From Haplomitrium mnioides (taxonomy: Eukaryota > Marchantiophyta > Haplomitriopsida > Calobryales), in contig JBNGIS010038930.1 of the NCBI GenBank assembly GCA_049999725.1, forward strand, positions 1 to 40,496: 40,496 bases of DNA, in the 5' to 3' direction. The translations under genes and the position numbers were made by a program. Shown piece after piece: positions 22,523-34,879 of the stretch (positions are counted from its first letter, which is position 1; the number at the start of each line of letters is the position of its first letter). The notes below the pieces were generated by a model. That model worked only from the letters and a program-made list of their open reading frames with translations, was not told the DNA's origin and ran no database searches.

Positions 22523-22526
22523 TATA

Positions 22527-23539
22527 TCCAAATCTTCCTTGAATGGTCATCAATGAAGGTGACATAGTATGTGCACCCTCCAATGGACCATTTTTTTGTT
22601 GGGCCCCATACATATAAATGTATCACCTCAAGTGGCCTACCTGGCACATATGCATCATGAAGAAGCTATTGCCTTGGTTCTTGCCAAATTGATAGGCTCT
22701 ACATAGTTTTTGCATCTCTTCTACTTTGAACTTGGCCAGCCTACCAACAACCCTTGAGCTTTATATACTCCTCAACCACTATACATTAGCATAGCCAATC
22801 AACTTGTGCCATATTTCCATGTTTGACACAACCCTCGCACCGTGTACAAACATTGCTTATGTCACTTCAAGCATGCTCACATCCTGTGTGAACATCTTGC
22901 CACTTCTGCTTCCTTTCGTGATCAGGTCACAATTATTTCTCTAATCCTCAATAAACACACCAATAGGATTAAATAGGACCTACATGTTTTGCTCTACACA
23001 CTGTTTGACTGAGATCAGGTTTTTTTGAACTTGACATGTATAAAATCATATAGGCACTTTGTTTTTCCATTCTCCAATACTATAGATATATTGTCTGTCT
23101 TATAGATAGGATGCACAATTGAGTCACATGTCTCAACATATCCATGTGTACTCATATTTCAGATTTCATTGAACCACTCTCTATCAACAAACCATTTATC
23201 TCCATCGCTACTCTGCTTCCCATATGCAATAGAGAAATACCCATGTTGCATGACAAAAATTAACTGAGTATTTGTTTATCTTGTTGAAACCTTCGTAGTT
23301 CCCTTGCACTTTGTTGTTTCTCATATCATTTTGTTTTTTTATTGCAATCATTTGCAATGTGACTTGGTTTGCATAGTAAAAATAGTCTCCCTTCAAATGT
23401 TGTTGTTGGCTTCCACATCTTTGGTTACTTCCCATGCCTCTGAATTGACCTTTACCACCAAATTGACTTGATTGGTGTTGATGGTTTTGTGTATTGTTGC
23501 TTGAGCAACCTTTGCCAGAGTTGCCCTTACTATAACTTC
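22527..23539 (-). pseudogene. Copia-2 integrase N-half, pre-integrase region and gag C-terminus
   Basis: The minus strand reads GGCTYYVTFIDDHSRKIWIY (22530-22590; integrase core with the first catalytic Asp), preceded by VWGP, the H-H-C-C pre-integrase region in broken frames (WHKLIGYANV-like, RAYQFGKNQG-like; 22680-22870) and a damaged zinc knuckle region of gag near 23370-23400. It continues into 10839-11502 on one side and 38079 onward on the other once A and B are removed. Confidence 0.8.
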
Positions 23540-23543
23540 TACC

Positions 23544-23568
23544 AATAGCCGCTACTTTGAACCAAGAA
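23544..23568 (+). repeat. Transposon B left TIR
   Basis: AATAGCCGCTACTTTGAACC then AAGAA; differs from A's left tip by one base in 25. Preceded by TACC. Confidence 0.9.
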
Positions 23569-25181
23569 CAGGCTACTCAAAACTAAAACTTTTTTTTAAA
23601 TGAAAAAATGTGGTTCTTAAGCTCAAAAAAGAGAAAAAACAAGATTATTTATATAAAAAAAAAGTACGTGAGTTTTGAGCTTAATTTTTGGGCATTTTAA
23701 CAAGGATGATAGAGCAAAAGTCAAGTTTATTGTATAAAATCAAACCATATTCTAATTTTTTATGAAAATATTGGAAATCTTGAAATTGATAAAAAGTGTA
23801 AAAATTATGGTAAGTTTTCACAAGAAACTTACATTTATTACAATTCAAAGCTCAAAAATTGAAATTCATGTCTAAAGAAACTGTTTTGAAATATGTTTGG
23901 TTGCACAAACTCTGTGATTGCATAGACATTGTGTTATTTGAAACTTATTTTTTGGAAAAAAAATTACAAAATATAAGGGAAATGCCCAAGCAAACTAGAA
24001 GTCCAAGGAATGAGTTTGCAATCGTAGACATAGAAACCAACAAAACAAAACATTGCATGGATTTAGGAGCTCTATTTCCAATTTCAAGTAAGAAATAAGC
24101 TTTCATTTGTAGTTGAAAATCCATGCACGCAAACTTCAAGTGGGCATAAAAAAAGGTTCTAGTATTTTAAAATATTATACAATTCAGAGAAATATATACA
24201 AAAAGGAGTCATATTCACAATCAAAAAGGCAGTGGCTAAGAGGATTGAATTAAGAGTGAAAACAAGAAACATCTCCAAGTTTTTGACTAGATTTTACCAA
24301 ACCAAGGTTTCGAGTTCTACAAAAGAGTCTTTTACCAGTATAGATCTAAGTTCTAACCGATAGTCTTTGTATGTAGAAGCTTGAGGGTTGTATATGAGAA
24401 GTAGAATATGTAGAAGGCTTCAACTTCCACCTCAAAGCATAGGAATCCAAGCTCAACATCTGAACACTCCATCTCAAAGTCTATGCGCACATAAGAATCC
24501 AAACTCAACATCTAAACACTCCACCCCAAAATCTATGCGTGTATAGTAATCCGAGCTCACCATTTGAACGATCCACAACAAAGACTATTAAGAGCTTAGG
24601 TTTTAGGTTCTGCATGAGAGTTTTTGCACGCACGACATTTCAACTAGCAAATCAAAGTCTATACGAGCATAGGGTTTAGACTTCTATGACCAAGGATGCA
24701 TACGCTAAAGGTTCTATTTTCTGCAACAAACTCTACACACACTAAAGATTTTGTTTTTTGATTCGGAATCTAAAAGTAAAATAGGCATAAAACTCTACAT
24801 CTTAGTCAAAGCACGCCGAAGGTTTTCAGTTTTACATCAAAGTCCTTACAAGAAAAAGATAAGTAGTCAATTTGGACAAATGCTTTAAATTAGCAATACA
24901 ATAACCTTAAACTCTTCTAGCAAGTACTAAAGTTGGAAACAACATACTTATATTTTGGATAAGAAAACAATTTACAAACCAAATGAAAATATTAACTGAA
25001 AATTCAAGTTTCATTTATAGAGAATAACATTCAACTTGGAATGATTTATAGTAAAAAGTTCAAGGTAGCAAATAAATTCAACAAATTACTTCATTACATT
25101 CTCACGTACTTTCTAAAATAATAATCTTAAATTGCAATATAATTATAAGTACAAAATATACAATAAAACTCTTAAATTACT
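23569..25181. other. Transposon B left subterminal noncoding region
   Basis: Aligns with 11528-13034 of A. A tandem block at about 24430-24740 has units such as 'gtctatgcgcacataagaatcc' followed by 'aactcaacatctaaacactcc', spaced ~52 then ~37 bp. No coding similarity. Confidence 0.7.
24430..24740. repeat. Left subterminal minisatellite, copy B
   Basis: Same unit as 12330-12560, with TATGCGCACATA/TATGCGTGTATA cores. Both copies keep the block at the same distance from the tip. Confidence 0.75.
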
Positions 25182-28100
25182 TCATACACTTGTCTTGACA
25201 TCTTCAGATTCAGCTTTAAAAGATTCATCAAGATTTGCTTGATCTGTCTCAATGTTAATGACAGTGATTGAATCTCTTTGAAACATTTCAAGATTGATTG
25301 CTTTTTGTCTTTCATTCTCAAATAGATTTGATTTAATGGTAGCTATAGTGGTTTTACTATGCGCGCACAAAATTGTGATTTGTATCACATCAAATACATC
25401 ACTATGTAACTTGGATTTGCGTTTCCCTTTTGTTTTTGCTATTTTTTTGGGAAGTATTGTCCAGAAAATGCATCCTCATCCTCTGAAGCAAACCATTGAA
25501 CATATACTTGTTTTGAGTTTGGGGGATCTTCCTCATCAAATAACAAAACTTTGAGAACTTTGGCAACCCAAAACAGTCTACTTTTTGGATCTAGAGATGC
25601 AACAACATGAATAAACATTCTAGCTTTCAGCTCATGTAGATTGCCAAATTTTTGCTTGTATTGGGTGTTGTATGAAAGAGTTCATTCTCGCGGTCTAGGT
25701 GCTCCATCATAGATTGCTCGACGTGTAGAAAGTATTTTATGTAGTTGAGTATCTTCTTCTGTCTGTTGAGCATCAAGCTGTGAACCTAGACAAACATTTT
25801 CAGAATCATTACAAGTGTTTGTTGGTTATGAAGGTAGAAAAGTAAATTCTGCTTTGAGTCCTTGTTTTTTTTCTTTAAGGATGTAGACCGTAATCTCTTG
25901 TTGGGCAAGAAACAAATTCATTCCATCATTGAATATCAGAATCTGTAAAGAACTTGTAGCAGTTCTCACTTATGTTGTCTCTTATTGCCTTGAGAGGAAT
26001 TAACATTGAACTCAAAATTTCTTTATCCACTTCAAGTAGGCACTTGAGTTGACAAACACCATCCAGACGTATCCAAAATTCATCTATTGAAAATTGTTTG
26101 CTCCAAATCTTTGCTTATGAATCATTCAACTGGAACTTGAATTGTTGATTAAAGGTAATATCATGCATTCTTTGAGCTTGAGAGGGACATTGTTGTAGAA
26201 ACATTTTGAAATCCCAAGTTTCCAACAAAAGAATTACATGAGGTTTAGGATTATACAATAATTGTAGTACTTTGCTAAGACTCATAATCATAAAATCTTT
26301 GACATGTTTCAAGAATTAGCTGAACATTTGATCGATTTGATCATGAGTATGGCCAACCATGAGAAATCCTACCTAATTTTTTAGAAAACATTCTTGGCAA
26401 TAAGGGGACCAAGATGTCTAAATAAGATGGAATTCTTATTCTCTCATGTCGTCTTGTCCAATTGAAGATATAAAGTTGAAGGCAGCGAGCCTTCAAAGTC
26501 ACATAATATTCTGTTGAGCATAGTAACTATCAAACTAGAATCGCTTCTCAAGCTTCCGTAGGTTGGGAATACTTTTGAAGAAGAGCATGATTGAATATTG
26601 AGGCAACAACAACATGCACACCTACCAAACAATCTTTATCAATGTTTTTTGGTGGCAAAAGCTAGTGTGGAATAGCTGTTTTCTTCTAATTTATTCCATC
26701 AATGACAATTCCCAAGTACTTTTGACCATCGACATAACATTTTCTTCAATGGTTTGCAAGTTTTGCTCTTTCTTTCATTTGTTGGTCAAGATGAAGAAAC
26801 AATTGGTGATTATATTTAATTGCATCATCACAAAGCATGAAAGGCATTAAAGTAGTTCAGTAAAACATATGTTGATGTTTTGAACTTCAAAAGAGAACCT
26901 TATGTTCTAGAAATATTAAAATCAATTTAAGCAAATGTTTGGATTAGCAGAAGTGAAAGTTTATAGAAATATTAAAAAAAAAACTTTAGTGAATTTAAAT
27001 AAAGAAGAATCTGAATAACATTCACAATAAGTACTTGTGTTTGACTTGAAATAAACAAAAGTTTTGAAAGGAGAAAAATACAATTTGCTAACAAAAAGTT
27101 ACAAACTAAAACTTAAATTTCAAAGGCAACTTGGACTTTTTGTTTGCAAAGGATTAAAAGAACCAGAACAAACCTTATGCACACATAGAATTAGTGGAGA
27201 CAACAATTGACTGTATGCGCGATTAGCATCAAAAGCATCAACAACAATATATTGGCTTGCTTTGACTATTTTCGTGATTAGTTTTGAAAGAAACAAGAAC
27301 AAAACCTATGCGCACATAGGATTTGCAAACCACATTAATGATTATTGCTATTTTTTATATAGCAAAGAGCACTTGATTTAAATCAACAAAAGCAAAACTT
27401 GTTGCAAAGCTAAGGTCACCACCAACAATCATGTCCATATCTTCGCTTTATTTGATTGTAGACAAGGCTTGGATTCAAACTAAAAAAAACAGACCTTATG
27501 CGAGCATAGACTCTCTTCTCACAACTCAAGTTGCAAAGAATAATTCGACTCAAATCTTGTTTGTTGAACAACTTTACAAAACAAATATCTTTTGGCACTA
27601 AGCTAAGAAAACATAACATCTCTAGAACTAAGCTTTGAGCCTCAAAAAAAGAGCATGGATTAACCAAAGATTTCAAAAGAGATGAATTTTGTTACCTTTG
27701 TCGGAATCCAAGATGGATTTTTTCTTGGAGTGATTTTATTTCTTCGTATGTTTCACAAACAAAAAATCTATTGCGTTTCGGAATTTTTACATTTGGAAAA
27801 TGAGATCTTCAATGTTTTGTAAAACCCAAAAAACTAAGAATGCAATTAAGATTTTTCTCTTTCAAAAACATTGTGTAGTAGTCAAAAACTTCCGATTTTG
27901 TAAATTATCAAGCAAGTTATAAACTTCGTGAGTGTGCATTCTCTTGCAGCATCCATCCACTCACGCAAAAATACTCCTTTAGTAGATAATTCTCTTTTTC
28001 CAAAAATGCCTCTAGGATATGCATTTTTAAGATTTTGAATCCTTTGGATTTTGTCAATTCGTACCGATAATGTTAATTTGAATGCTCTTCTACAGAGAAT

Positions 28101-29395
28101 TGTACTGCCAAGAAGAGTAAACCGATTGTTCACTTTGGAGTCTTTTCTTGGTATTCTCTACTGCAATGTGATATCTCGATTCTTTATGCTTTTTTCAAAA
28201 ATATGTTTCTCTCACAGTTTTAAAAATATTTGTCTTACATAACAATAAGCAATTATTTTGACAACATGAAGTTCTCTTCAATTTTAAAATTGATATTGGA
28301 TCGAGTTTTTTCTTCATAAAACTCTTGTCATGCTAGACTTTTCTCAAATAATTTTCACGTAGGGTGTTTATCTATTTGGGTTTTGGCCTAGACAAAGAAC
28401 TCTTTTGTTGTGCTGGTTGATTCGGTCTATAGGTGAATCTAGCCATCAGAGATAATTCATCGTCATAAAGATCTTAATCATCATCATAAACAATATTTTT
28501 TCCTTTGCAATAAGATTTCAAAGGATGAGGTCCTCTTTGAGGATTGGAAGAACTACACCATGCCAAAATAGAATCTTAAACATTAGGAAATGTTTTTGAT
28601 AACATAATCGGTGCCCTTAGAGATAACTCTAATGAAATATTGATTGATTGAGATTCTTTAGTAGAATCATTTCCCAAATTGTTGTATGAAGATTCCTCTA
28701 AAAGAATTCGGTTTAATTCAGATTTCCCAATCTCATTGCGAGGTCCAACTTGAATTGAAATCACTCGTTGTTGAGTGGTGCTATTAGAGACAATGATTTA
28801 TCTCTAAAATTGAAACCGTCCACTAATTCTATGCATTTTTTGTTTTGGACAAACACATTTTGATCTTGACTTTCAAGGTCTTCCTCAAATGAGGACGAAG
28901 AAAGGTCCACAGCCATCTAGAAATTTTGAGTTGAACCTCTTTCTGTTTATCTTTTAGAATAGTCAAAATAAAGATTCAACTCTGACCGCTTGACCGGCAA
29001 CAAAGATCTTGGGCATGCAGAAGGTTGTGTCTTCAATTCTTGGCAAGTAATGGGTTTCCTCTTTGATCCTTTGCAAGCAAGTTGTTCACTCCTTAATCCT
29101 ATGCGTGCATTGGGTTCACTCCTTGACTCTATGCGCACATAAAGTTCGATCTCTAATCATATATTCTCATAGGGTTCACCTTCTCGATCTTCCTAGGCAG
29201 AGCTATTTGATTCAACAAAATCCATCTTTTTCCCCAATATACTTGCCATCACACTTGATATTTTTGGTAGTCCATTGCTCACCTCCAAAGAATTGCAGTT
29301 TGAACAAATCTCTAGCTACCAGTCAAAAGTAACACTTTTCTACAAATATGAATCTTGGAATTCTAACCTCTTCTTGCTTTTAAAACTCCAGCCAT
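25182..29395 (-). pseudogene. Transposon B transposase candidate (DUF7869-like)
   Basis: Same gene as in A. Start MAGVLKARRG (29393-29395), frameshift, then LQKSV-type text. The helical region at 27882-28133 reads RFTLLGSTILCRRAFKLTLS and IQRIQNLKNAYPRGIFGKRE. The core is degraded at the first acidic box (VIDGIN then stop, near 26695), keeps LYLQLDKTT near 26460, and keeps VGFLMVGHTHDQIDQMFS near 26320-26370, which A has lost. The tail SRLFWVAKVLKVLLFDEEDP / VYVQWFASEDEDAF / GQYFPKK lies at about 25420-25620 and the gene ends VKTSV-stop. Frames are broken; inactive. Confidence 0.72.
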
Positions 29396-29448
29396 TGATA
29401 AATCTTACTAAAAATCAATTATTTGAAGAAACTATTTTCTTACGACCT

Positions 29449-29548
29449 NNNNNNNNNNNNNNNNNNNNNNNNNNNNNNNNNNNNNNNNNNNNNNNNNNNN
29501 NNNNNNNNNNNNNNNNNNNNNNNNNNNNNNNNNNNNNNNNNNNNNNNN
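29449..29548. other. Assembly gap (100 N)
   Basis: Exactly 100 N, a common placeholder length, so the true size may differ. It falls in the divergent promoter region of transposon B, between the minus start (29395) and the plus start (29566), which explains why this segment looks shorter than the 458 bp of A. Confidence 0.99.
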
Positions 29549-29989
29549 TTTTTACTTTCAAAAAAATGGCATCACATGTCAATGTTTCCAAACCTGCTCA
29601 ACTGAAGCCTCATAGGTATTTGGATGTTCTCAAGGTTCTAGAGCCAAAAAAATTAAACTAGAAATGGCTACTTAATTGTGGATCAATGAAAGACATTGAT
29701 CAACACCTTTACCTTTTTGTTGGTTAAGGTGAAAAATATAACTTGGGCCTTTTAGTTCAAATCACTATGATTAGAGAGGGGCAACAAGCCAACTTCGGGC
29801 TGTTTGTATAGTCACCTGATAGAATTACCTTTTGCAATGCCTCTCGCAAACGATATTGCTTTTCAGAGATGAACCAAAGTGACATCTTAACCAAGAATCT
29901 ACAATCGGCTAAAGACAAAGGTAAGGTAAGATCTAAAAAGTATTTTTTATTTGTTTTCTTTTTCTAATAGCTCGTAACTCAATGCGTGT

Positions 29990-30230
29990 ACAGGCTCTTG
30001 AGTCCATACGCGCATGAACTTACTAGTCCCTACATCTAAAAAAGACTAGACGCGCATGGACTTTCTAGTCTTTTTTAGCTTAGAATGAATGCTTAGTACA
30101 TTGTTGCTATTTGTAGCACTTGAAGATTTTTTGTTTAGTCTTTGCGCTAAGGAACTTTAGAGTTATTGTGCGAATGGACTCCGCTATCTATGTGCGCATT
30201 GACTCCAGGATCCATTCGCAGAGGGACTCC
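29990..30230. repeat. Intron 1 palindromic minisatellite, copy B
   Basis: Variants of 'gagtccatacgcgcatgaac', 'agacgcgcatggactttc' and 'ctatgtgcgcattgactcc'. Less regular than the intron 2 array. Matches 18121-18325. Confidence 0.7.
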
Positions 30231-31869
30231 CAGTCTTTTTTAGCTTAGACTATAGGTTTGGTACATTTAAACTCCTTATAGACATGTGGAGATTTTTTGT
30301 CTAACATGTTTGATTGTTTTTTATTTTGTTTTTTAGTTCACTCAATATTTGGGTGGGTTTTGTTGATGCCTACCCGGACACAAAGCGCATCGAATGAGAC
30401 TTCATCAAGATGACTATCAACATCAAACTGCTAAAGCCCAAGCGGGGAGTCCACATTGCGCAATTAACACGAAAACAATGTCAACAACAACAACATGACC
30501 TTCATTTGCAAAAAAGAGAAAGGCGGAGGAGCTAGTCAAGGCTAGAAAAAAAAATAAACAGGCCGTCCCAAAGAAACATGGCTTGTTATGGCACCAATTA
30601 TTGAGGATGAGCCTGCACCATCCCCCTCTCCTTCAAGGTCATCTTCTGCGGCCCCTTCGTCTTCAACTCTGAGCAGTTCAAAGGAGGAAGCAGAGCTGAG
30701 GCCTGTGCATGCTCCAACATCAAGATCAAAAAGGCAAACGTACAAGGGGATGCAAACCTTTCATGAACGTGAACAAGTGGACCCTCACACAATGTCTCAA
30801 GAGGATGAGAATAAAATTTGAGAGTCTGCAATCCAATAGTGCAAAGTCAAAGAGGAAACCATTATAGTTTGGTTGGAGAATTTAAACCTTCCAAAACGTA
30901 GAATGGACAACAAGAGGTCACTACAAATTAGGAGGTTGAGTGAAGACTTTGTTGAGCTTCTAGCACAGAAAATGCTCACCAATAAATATGTGCACAGTTT
31001 TTTCATTGTTGTCATTGACCCGAAGTGCAGATTAAAGGATAAGTGAAAGTTTGATTTGAGGAACTCTAACAAGCATTGGTATAAGATTGCATGAGGCAAT
31101 CCCAGTGCTACCACAAGGCAGCTTTTAATCATCAAATATGGAGTAAAGATTCCAATGTTGTTGCTCTTCAACTGTTATGTGTATGTGGGCTTGACTCCAA
31201 CAAAAGCCCATATTTTTGCAACATATGACAATTACAACCAACGATACAAGTTAGAAATGACCTCAATTCAAAAGGTCGAATATTGGCATGAGAGGCTTAT
31301 TAAGAGTGGGATGCTATCATCCCAGAAATTAAAAAGAGAGGTAGTGTTGGAGACCTTGGAGATTAAGCCAAAGTCAACTCTTGAGAAGACAGCCACTTCT
31401 CAAGACAATTGGTTCCAACTTGCATTTTGAAGTGGTGAGCCATAGGATTTACAACATAGCATTTTTTTAAATGTGGGAGAAGAACACCGTCAAGGGCCAG
31501 AAGCCAAAGGCCAAAGGTTTCTTGAAAATGGAGAACATGAAGTGGACACCTTGGAGGTCCCTTTAGGGTCTTCCCAATGAAATTAAAATCTTGGTTTTGA
31601 AATGTGTTGAAGATGGAGAGCCTTCAATCAAAGAGATGTCTCGAGAATCGGAGAGACACAAGGTTTTGGTGGTGATGGGGAAATCTTTTTGCTCGGAGTT
31701 GCATTGCAAAACTTGGGATGAAGCAAGGATTGAATATCCCATCCATACCAAAGAGTTAAAGATGTCATTGTTCTATTCAAGTTTTGAGAAACTGTTGGTA
31801 ATTTTTTTTCTTTTTTCAATTTTGTTTCCATATTTGTCTTTATTTTGCCTCTAAATATTTTAGACATTA

Positions 31870-32070
31870 AGCGTGTAGAGTCTCTAGAGTCCATGCGCAT
31901 ATGGACTCTTGAGTCCAAACATGGAGAGTCCATGTGCGCATGGACTCTTAAGTCCAATCATGCAAGGACTATGGAGAGTCCATGCGCATATAGACTCTCA
32001 AGTCCAATCGTGCAATGGCTCTCAAGAGTGCATGCATGCTTGGACTTAACAGTCTATGCGCGCATGGCAA
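31870..32070. repeat. Intron 2 palindromic minisatellite, copy B
   Basis: Units such as 'gagtccatgtgcgcatggac' then 'tcttaagtccaatcatgcaa', with a ~50-bp double unit made of two ~25-bp halves. Counterpart of 19930-20215, with many GAGTC/GACTC. Confidence 0.85.
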
Positions 32071-32144
32071 CTTAATCTCTCATTATCATCTACTCAAAGT
32101 TTTTTCTTATTTTTTTAGTCTAATTTGTTTATTTGTTTTTTTAG

Positions 32145-33123
32145 AGGGCAACAAAACTTTCAAACGACAGCTAGCCAAAAAATTGACGGCTGCTGCTAAA
32201 GGTAGAAAAAAATTGGAGGTCGAAGAAACCCTCGCTAATGAAGATCAATCCCCTACTCTTTTTTCTTACCTTTTTGCTTTTCTGCTTCACTGCCAAAAAG
32301 CAAGAGAAAGGAAGGCGAGAAAATTAATTGAGACTTTTCCCCTACCAATAGAAGGAGGTTATGATGAACAAGATAAGGACTTAGTGTCATATGTCGATGG
32401 ACTCAACGTGGCATATTATCAAGTCCATGAGGAGTCTAATGCTCGATAGTTGAAGAGTTTAGTGAAACCAAGATGTTTCAATTTAGCTATTGTTGATATT
32501 CCTTATGGTTATAACCTTAAGGATTGTAGGCATGATGATTCAAAACCCCTTTCAAAGGATAATATGTTTGATATGGTTAATTCTTCTACGGTTGTTACTA
32601 CTTCGAAGTTTTGGTCTTTTGTAATTATCTACTTTTTGCAACAATTTGGCATTGTTGAGGACGATTTATTGGAGGTTTGCTATGCAATCAATCACGACGT
32701 CTAGTAAGTTTTTTTTAATTTTTCTATCTGCTAGTTTATGTATTTTATTTTTCCTTTACTTTTTTTCTTTTGTCTCATGTGCTTGTTTTTGTTACTGCAT
32801 AGATAAAAGCAATATTCATCATTCAGATAGTACGCAAATTGCTCATGCCTATGAGTACTGGACTGTGGGTTATTGGACAAAAGAGGGCAAACTGAGCATG
32901 AAGCTCTTCAACTTGCAAGCAAACGATGTCACTAGTCATCCTTGCCAAATTTTGCGAAGTGTGTTTAGCTGCCTACCTGTATATGCAAAGCTTAAACATC
33001 CAGAAGATGATGCTCATGAGAATGTTTACCAAAAGCCTCACGCTTTGTGTAATTTTTTCATTGACCATTTAATAACAAAGCAAGATTGGATTTTGTATCT
33101 TTGCTATGGTCCAACACACACCT
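32145..33123 (+). pseudogene. Beta-class DNA methyltransferase domain, copy B (5' part)
   Basis: Exon 32145-32703: FKRQLAKKLTAAAKGRKKLE, a basic start, then DLVSYVDGLNVAYYQVHEES, LVKPRCFNLAIVDIPYGYNL (motif IV DIPYGY at 32495-32512), SKDNMFDMVNSSTVV, FWSFVIIYFLQQFGIVEDDL. Exon 32804-33123: NIHHSDSTQIAHAYEYWTVG, KLSMKLFNLQANDV, HPEDDAHENVYQKPHAL (motif X, QKP), FIDHLITKQDWILYLCYGP, which is motif I cut off by the insertion at 33124. The remainder (KLMQNCI, then VEYDQCQSIYI) is at 36802-37111. Motif order IV-target-X-I is the beta class (CcrM/HinfI-like arrangement). Donor GTAAG follows 32703 and an AG acceptor precedes 32804. Confidence 0.83.
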
Positions 33124-34094
33124 TGTCGCTCCCCTGTTTTAGGCCTTAACCTTTTCAGGCCCTATTTCGAGTGCAGGGGAGGACGGGTTTCGGGCTTTCA
33201 AGTTCTTTTTTGAGATGGCCCCTTGCCAGTTACCACTTTCAGACCTTAAGGACTCTTCCTCTCCTTACAGGCCTGGTATGCTTTTCTCACTCTTCTTCTT
33301 CTCACACTCAAGTCAGACATTCAACCATTCTCAGGTCCACATCCATTACACCCATCTATGATTTGTGTGATTCTTCTGCTTTATTCATAGGACCCAATGA
33401 CTTAGGCCCTACCACCTTATTTGTGTTTGGGCAGAATGGTGCTAGTGACCTGCACAACTGAACACTACAACAGGCTAGACTCCTCCTCTCAGGGTTGTCA
33501 CAGAGCAGAAACAGATTATCCTAACTATCCTAATGCACTAAGTCCTAATCTATGCAACAAAATCAGACCACAGAGCATTTACCCCTAGGATGCCAGACTT
33601 GTGTCAAGGGATTGGACTCCCCCTTCAAGACTGTTCCTAGGGTCTGCTCAGCTGATTTGTGTCTCCTAATGTAATACAACACTACAACACAATGCAGAAA
33701 GGAAATCTAACTACACATATATGAACAACACATTTATACACTATGTGCAAGAGAAAATAGAGTCCTTGAAGGCCCTGTGGATTTCTAACTGATGATACTT
33801 CCTTTATGAGTCCCGCTGTCTTACAACTGCAGCCCAGCAACCCACACACCCTCCTCTCCAGATAGTTTTTTAACTTCCCTCATGAGAAGCCCTGCTTTTA
33901 CTTCCTCAAGCTAGGAAGAGAGCATCTTTGACTTCCACCTCTGGAAGACAACTTTACCAACTGCAGGTAGCCCACTCCACCCTTGAGCCTTGACGAGTCT
34001 TACTACGCAGTGCGCGGGCACTAACGCAGCCCCCCCTCTCTCAGCTCCACTTGAAGAAAACACACCAGAGTGTCCTCCGAACACTCTGGGCTGA

Positions 34095-34290
34095 TACTTA
34101 CGCACAAGGAATGGCAGAGACAACCACAAGCTCCTCACTTGGCGGCCTCTCCCGAAGTCATAACTTGGACTCCCACTCCAGCCGCCCCTTGTTGCAATTT
34201 CCTTGTCCTCAGGTCGTGATGCTTCTACACAGAGAATGCAGAGACGACCCCACGTCCTCTCATAGTGGCCTCTCCCGAAGTCTTAACTAG
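34095..34290. repeat. Short duplication inside the GC-rich element
   Basis: The block 'ggcctctcccgaagtcataact' with preceding 'aatggcagagacaaccacaagc' recurs at 34228-34290 as 'aatgcagagacgaccccacg' and 'ggcctctcccgaagtcttaact'. The period is about 120 bp. A third partial match ('cagcctcccttcgttgcaatt') lies near 34448. Confidence 0.7.
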
Positions 34291-34879
34291 CCAGAATACA
34301 ATCAAGACCCCAAATCAGTAACCCTCCGCTCTGGTCCGCCTACAAGGATGAGGTCACCTAGGTCTCTCCCCAGTCCTCCTCTAAATCCCCCAGTTCCCCT
34401 TGAACGAGTAACTCTGCTTCATGTTGTCTTGTCAATGAATTCTCAACCCAGCCTCCCTTCGTTGCAATTCCCCTTCGCGTGCAGTCTCCTCGTGTCCTGA
34501 GATTGCCCGTGCATCAACCTGAAAGAATTCGATAGCAAACGATGTATACTCCCCTCGCGCCCTGCCCCCCGACGCCTGATCCGATGAATAGTCAATATGG
34601 CTGTTAGCTCGGAATAGGGGACGACAACACGTGGCTTCACTATTTGGTAATCCTGTTACCACAGGATGGGGGAAGGCGCCGCGTGTCCTGCAGTTGGTCG
34701 AGGAAAAGCCAAGGTCAACAGTAACTTCAACGAGGAGCTTTGAGGAATCTTGCGGGAAGAGATTCCGCAGATTCCTGCAGAACCGAGTATGAAGAGGCGC
34801 TTCGAAACTGAGTTCCGAAGTGCCCCACGGAACCAACTCCACGGAATCTCCACAGATTCCCCCGTAGATCCTTCTTTCT

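Noticed and set aside
32145-33123. The methyltransferase as an MT-A70 (METTL3-like) enzyme or a cytosine-C5 enzyme.
   Set aside because: MT-A70 proteins have DPPW and no motif X/I block after it in this form. C5 enzymes have PCQ and ENV motifs, which are absent here.
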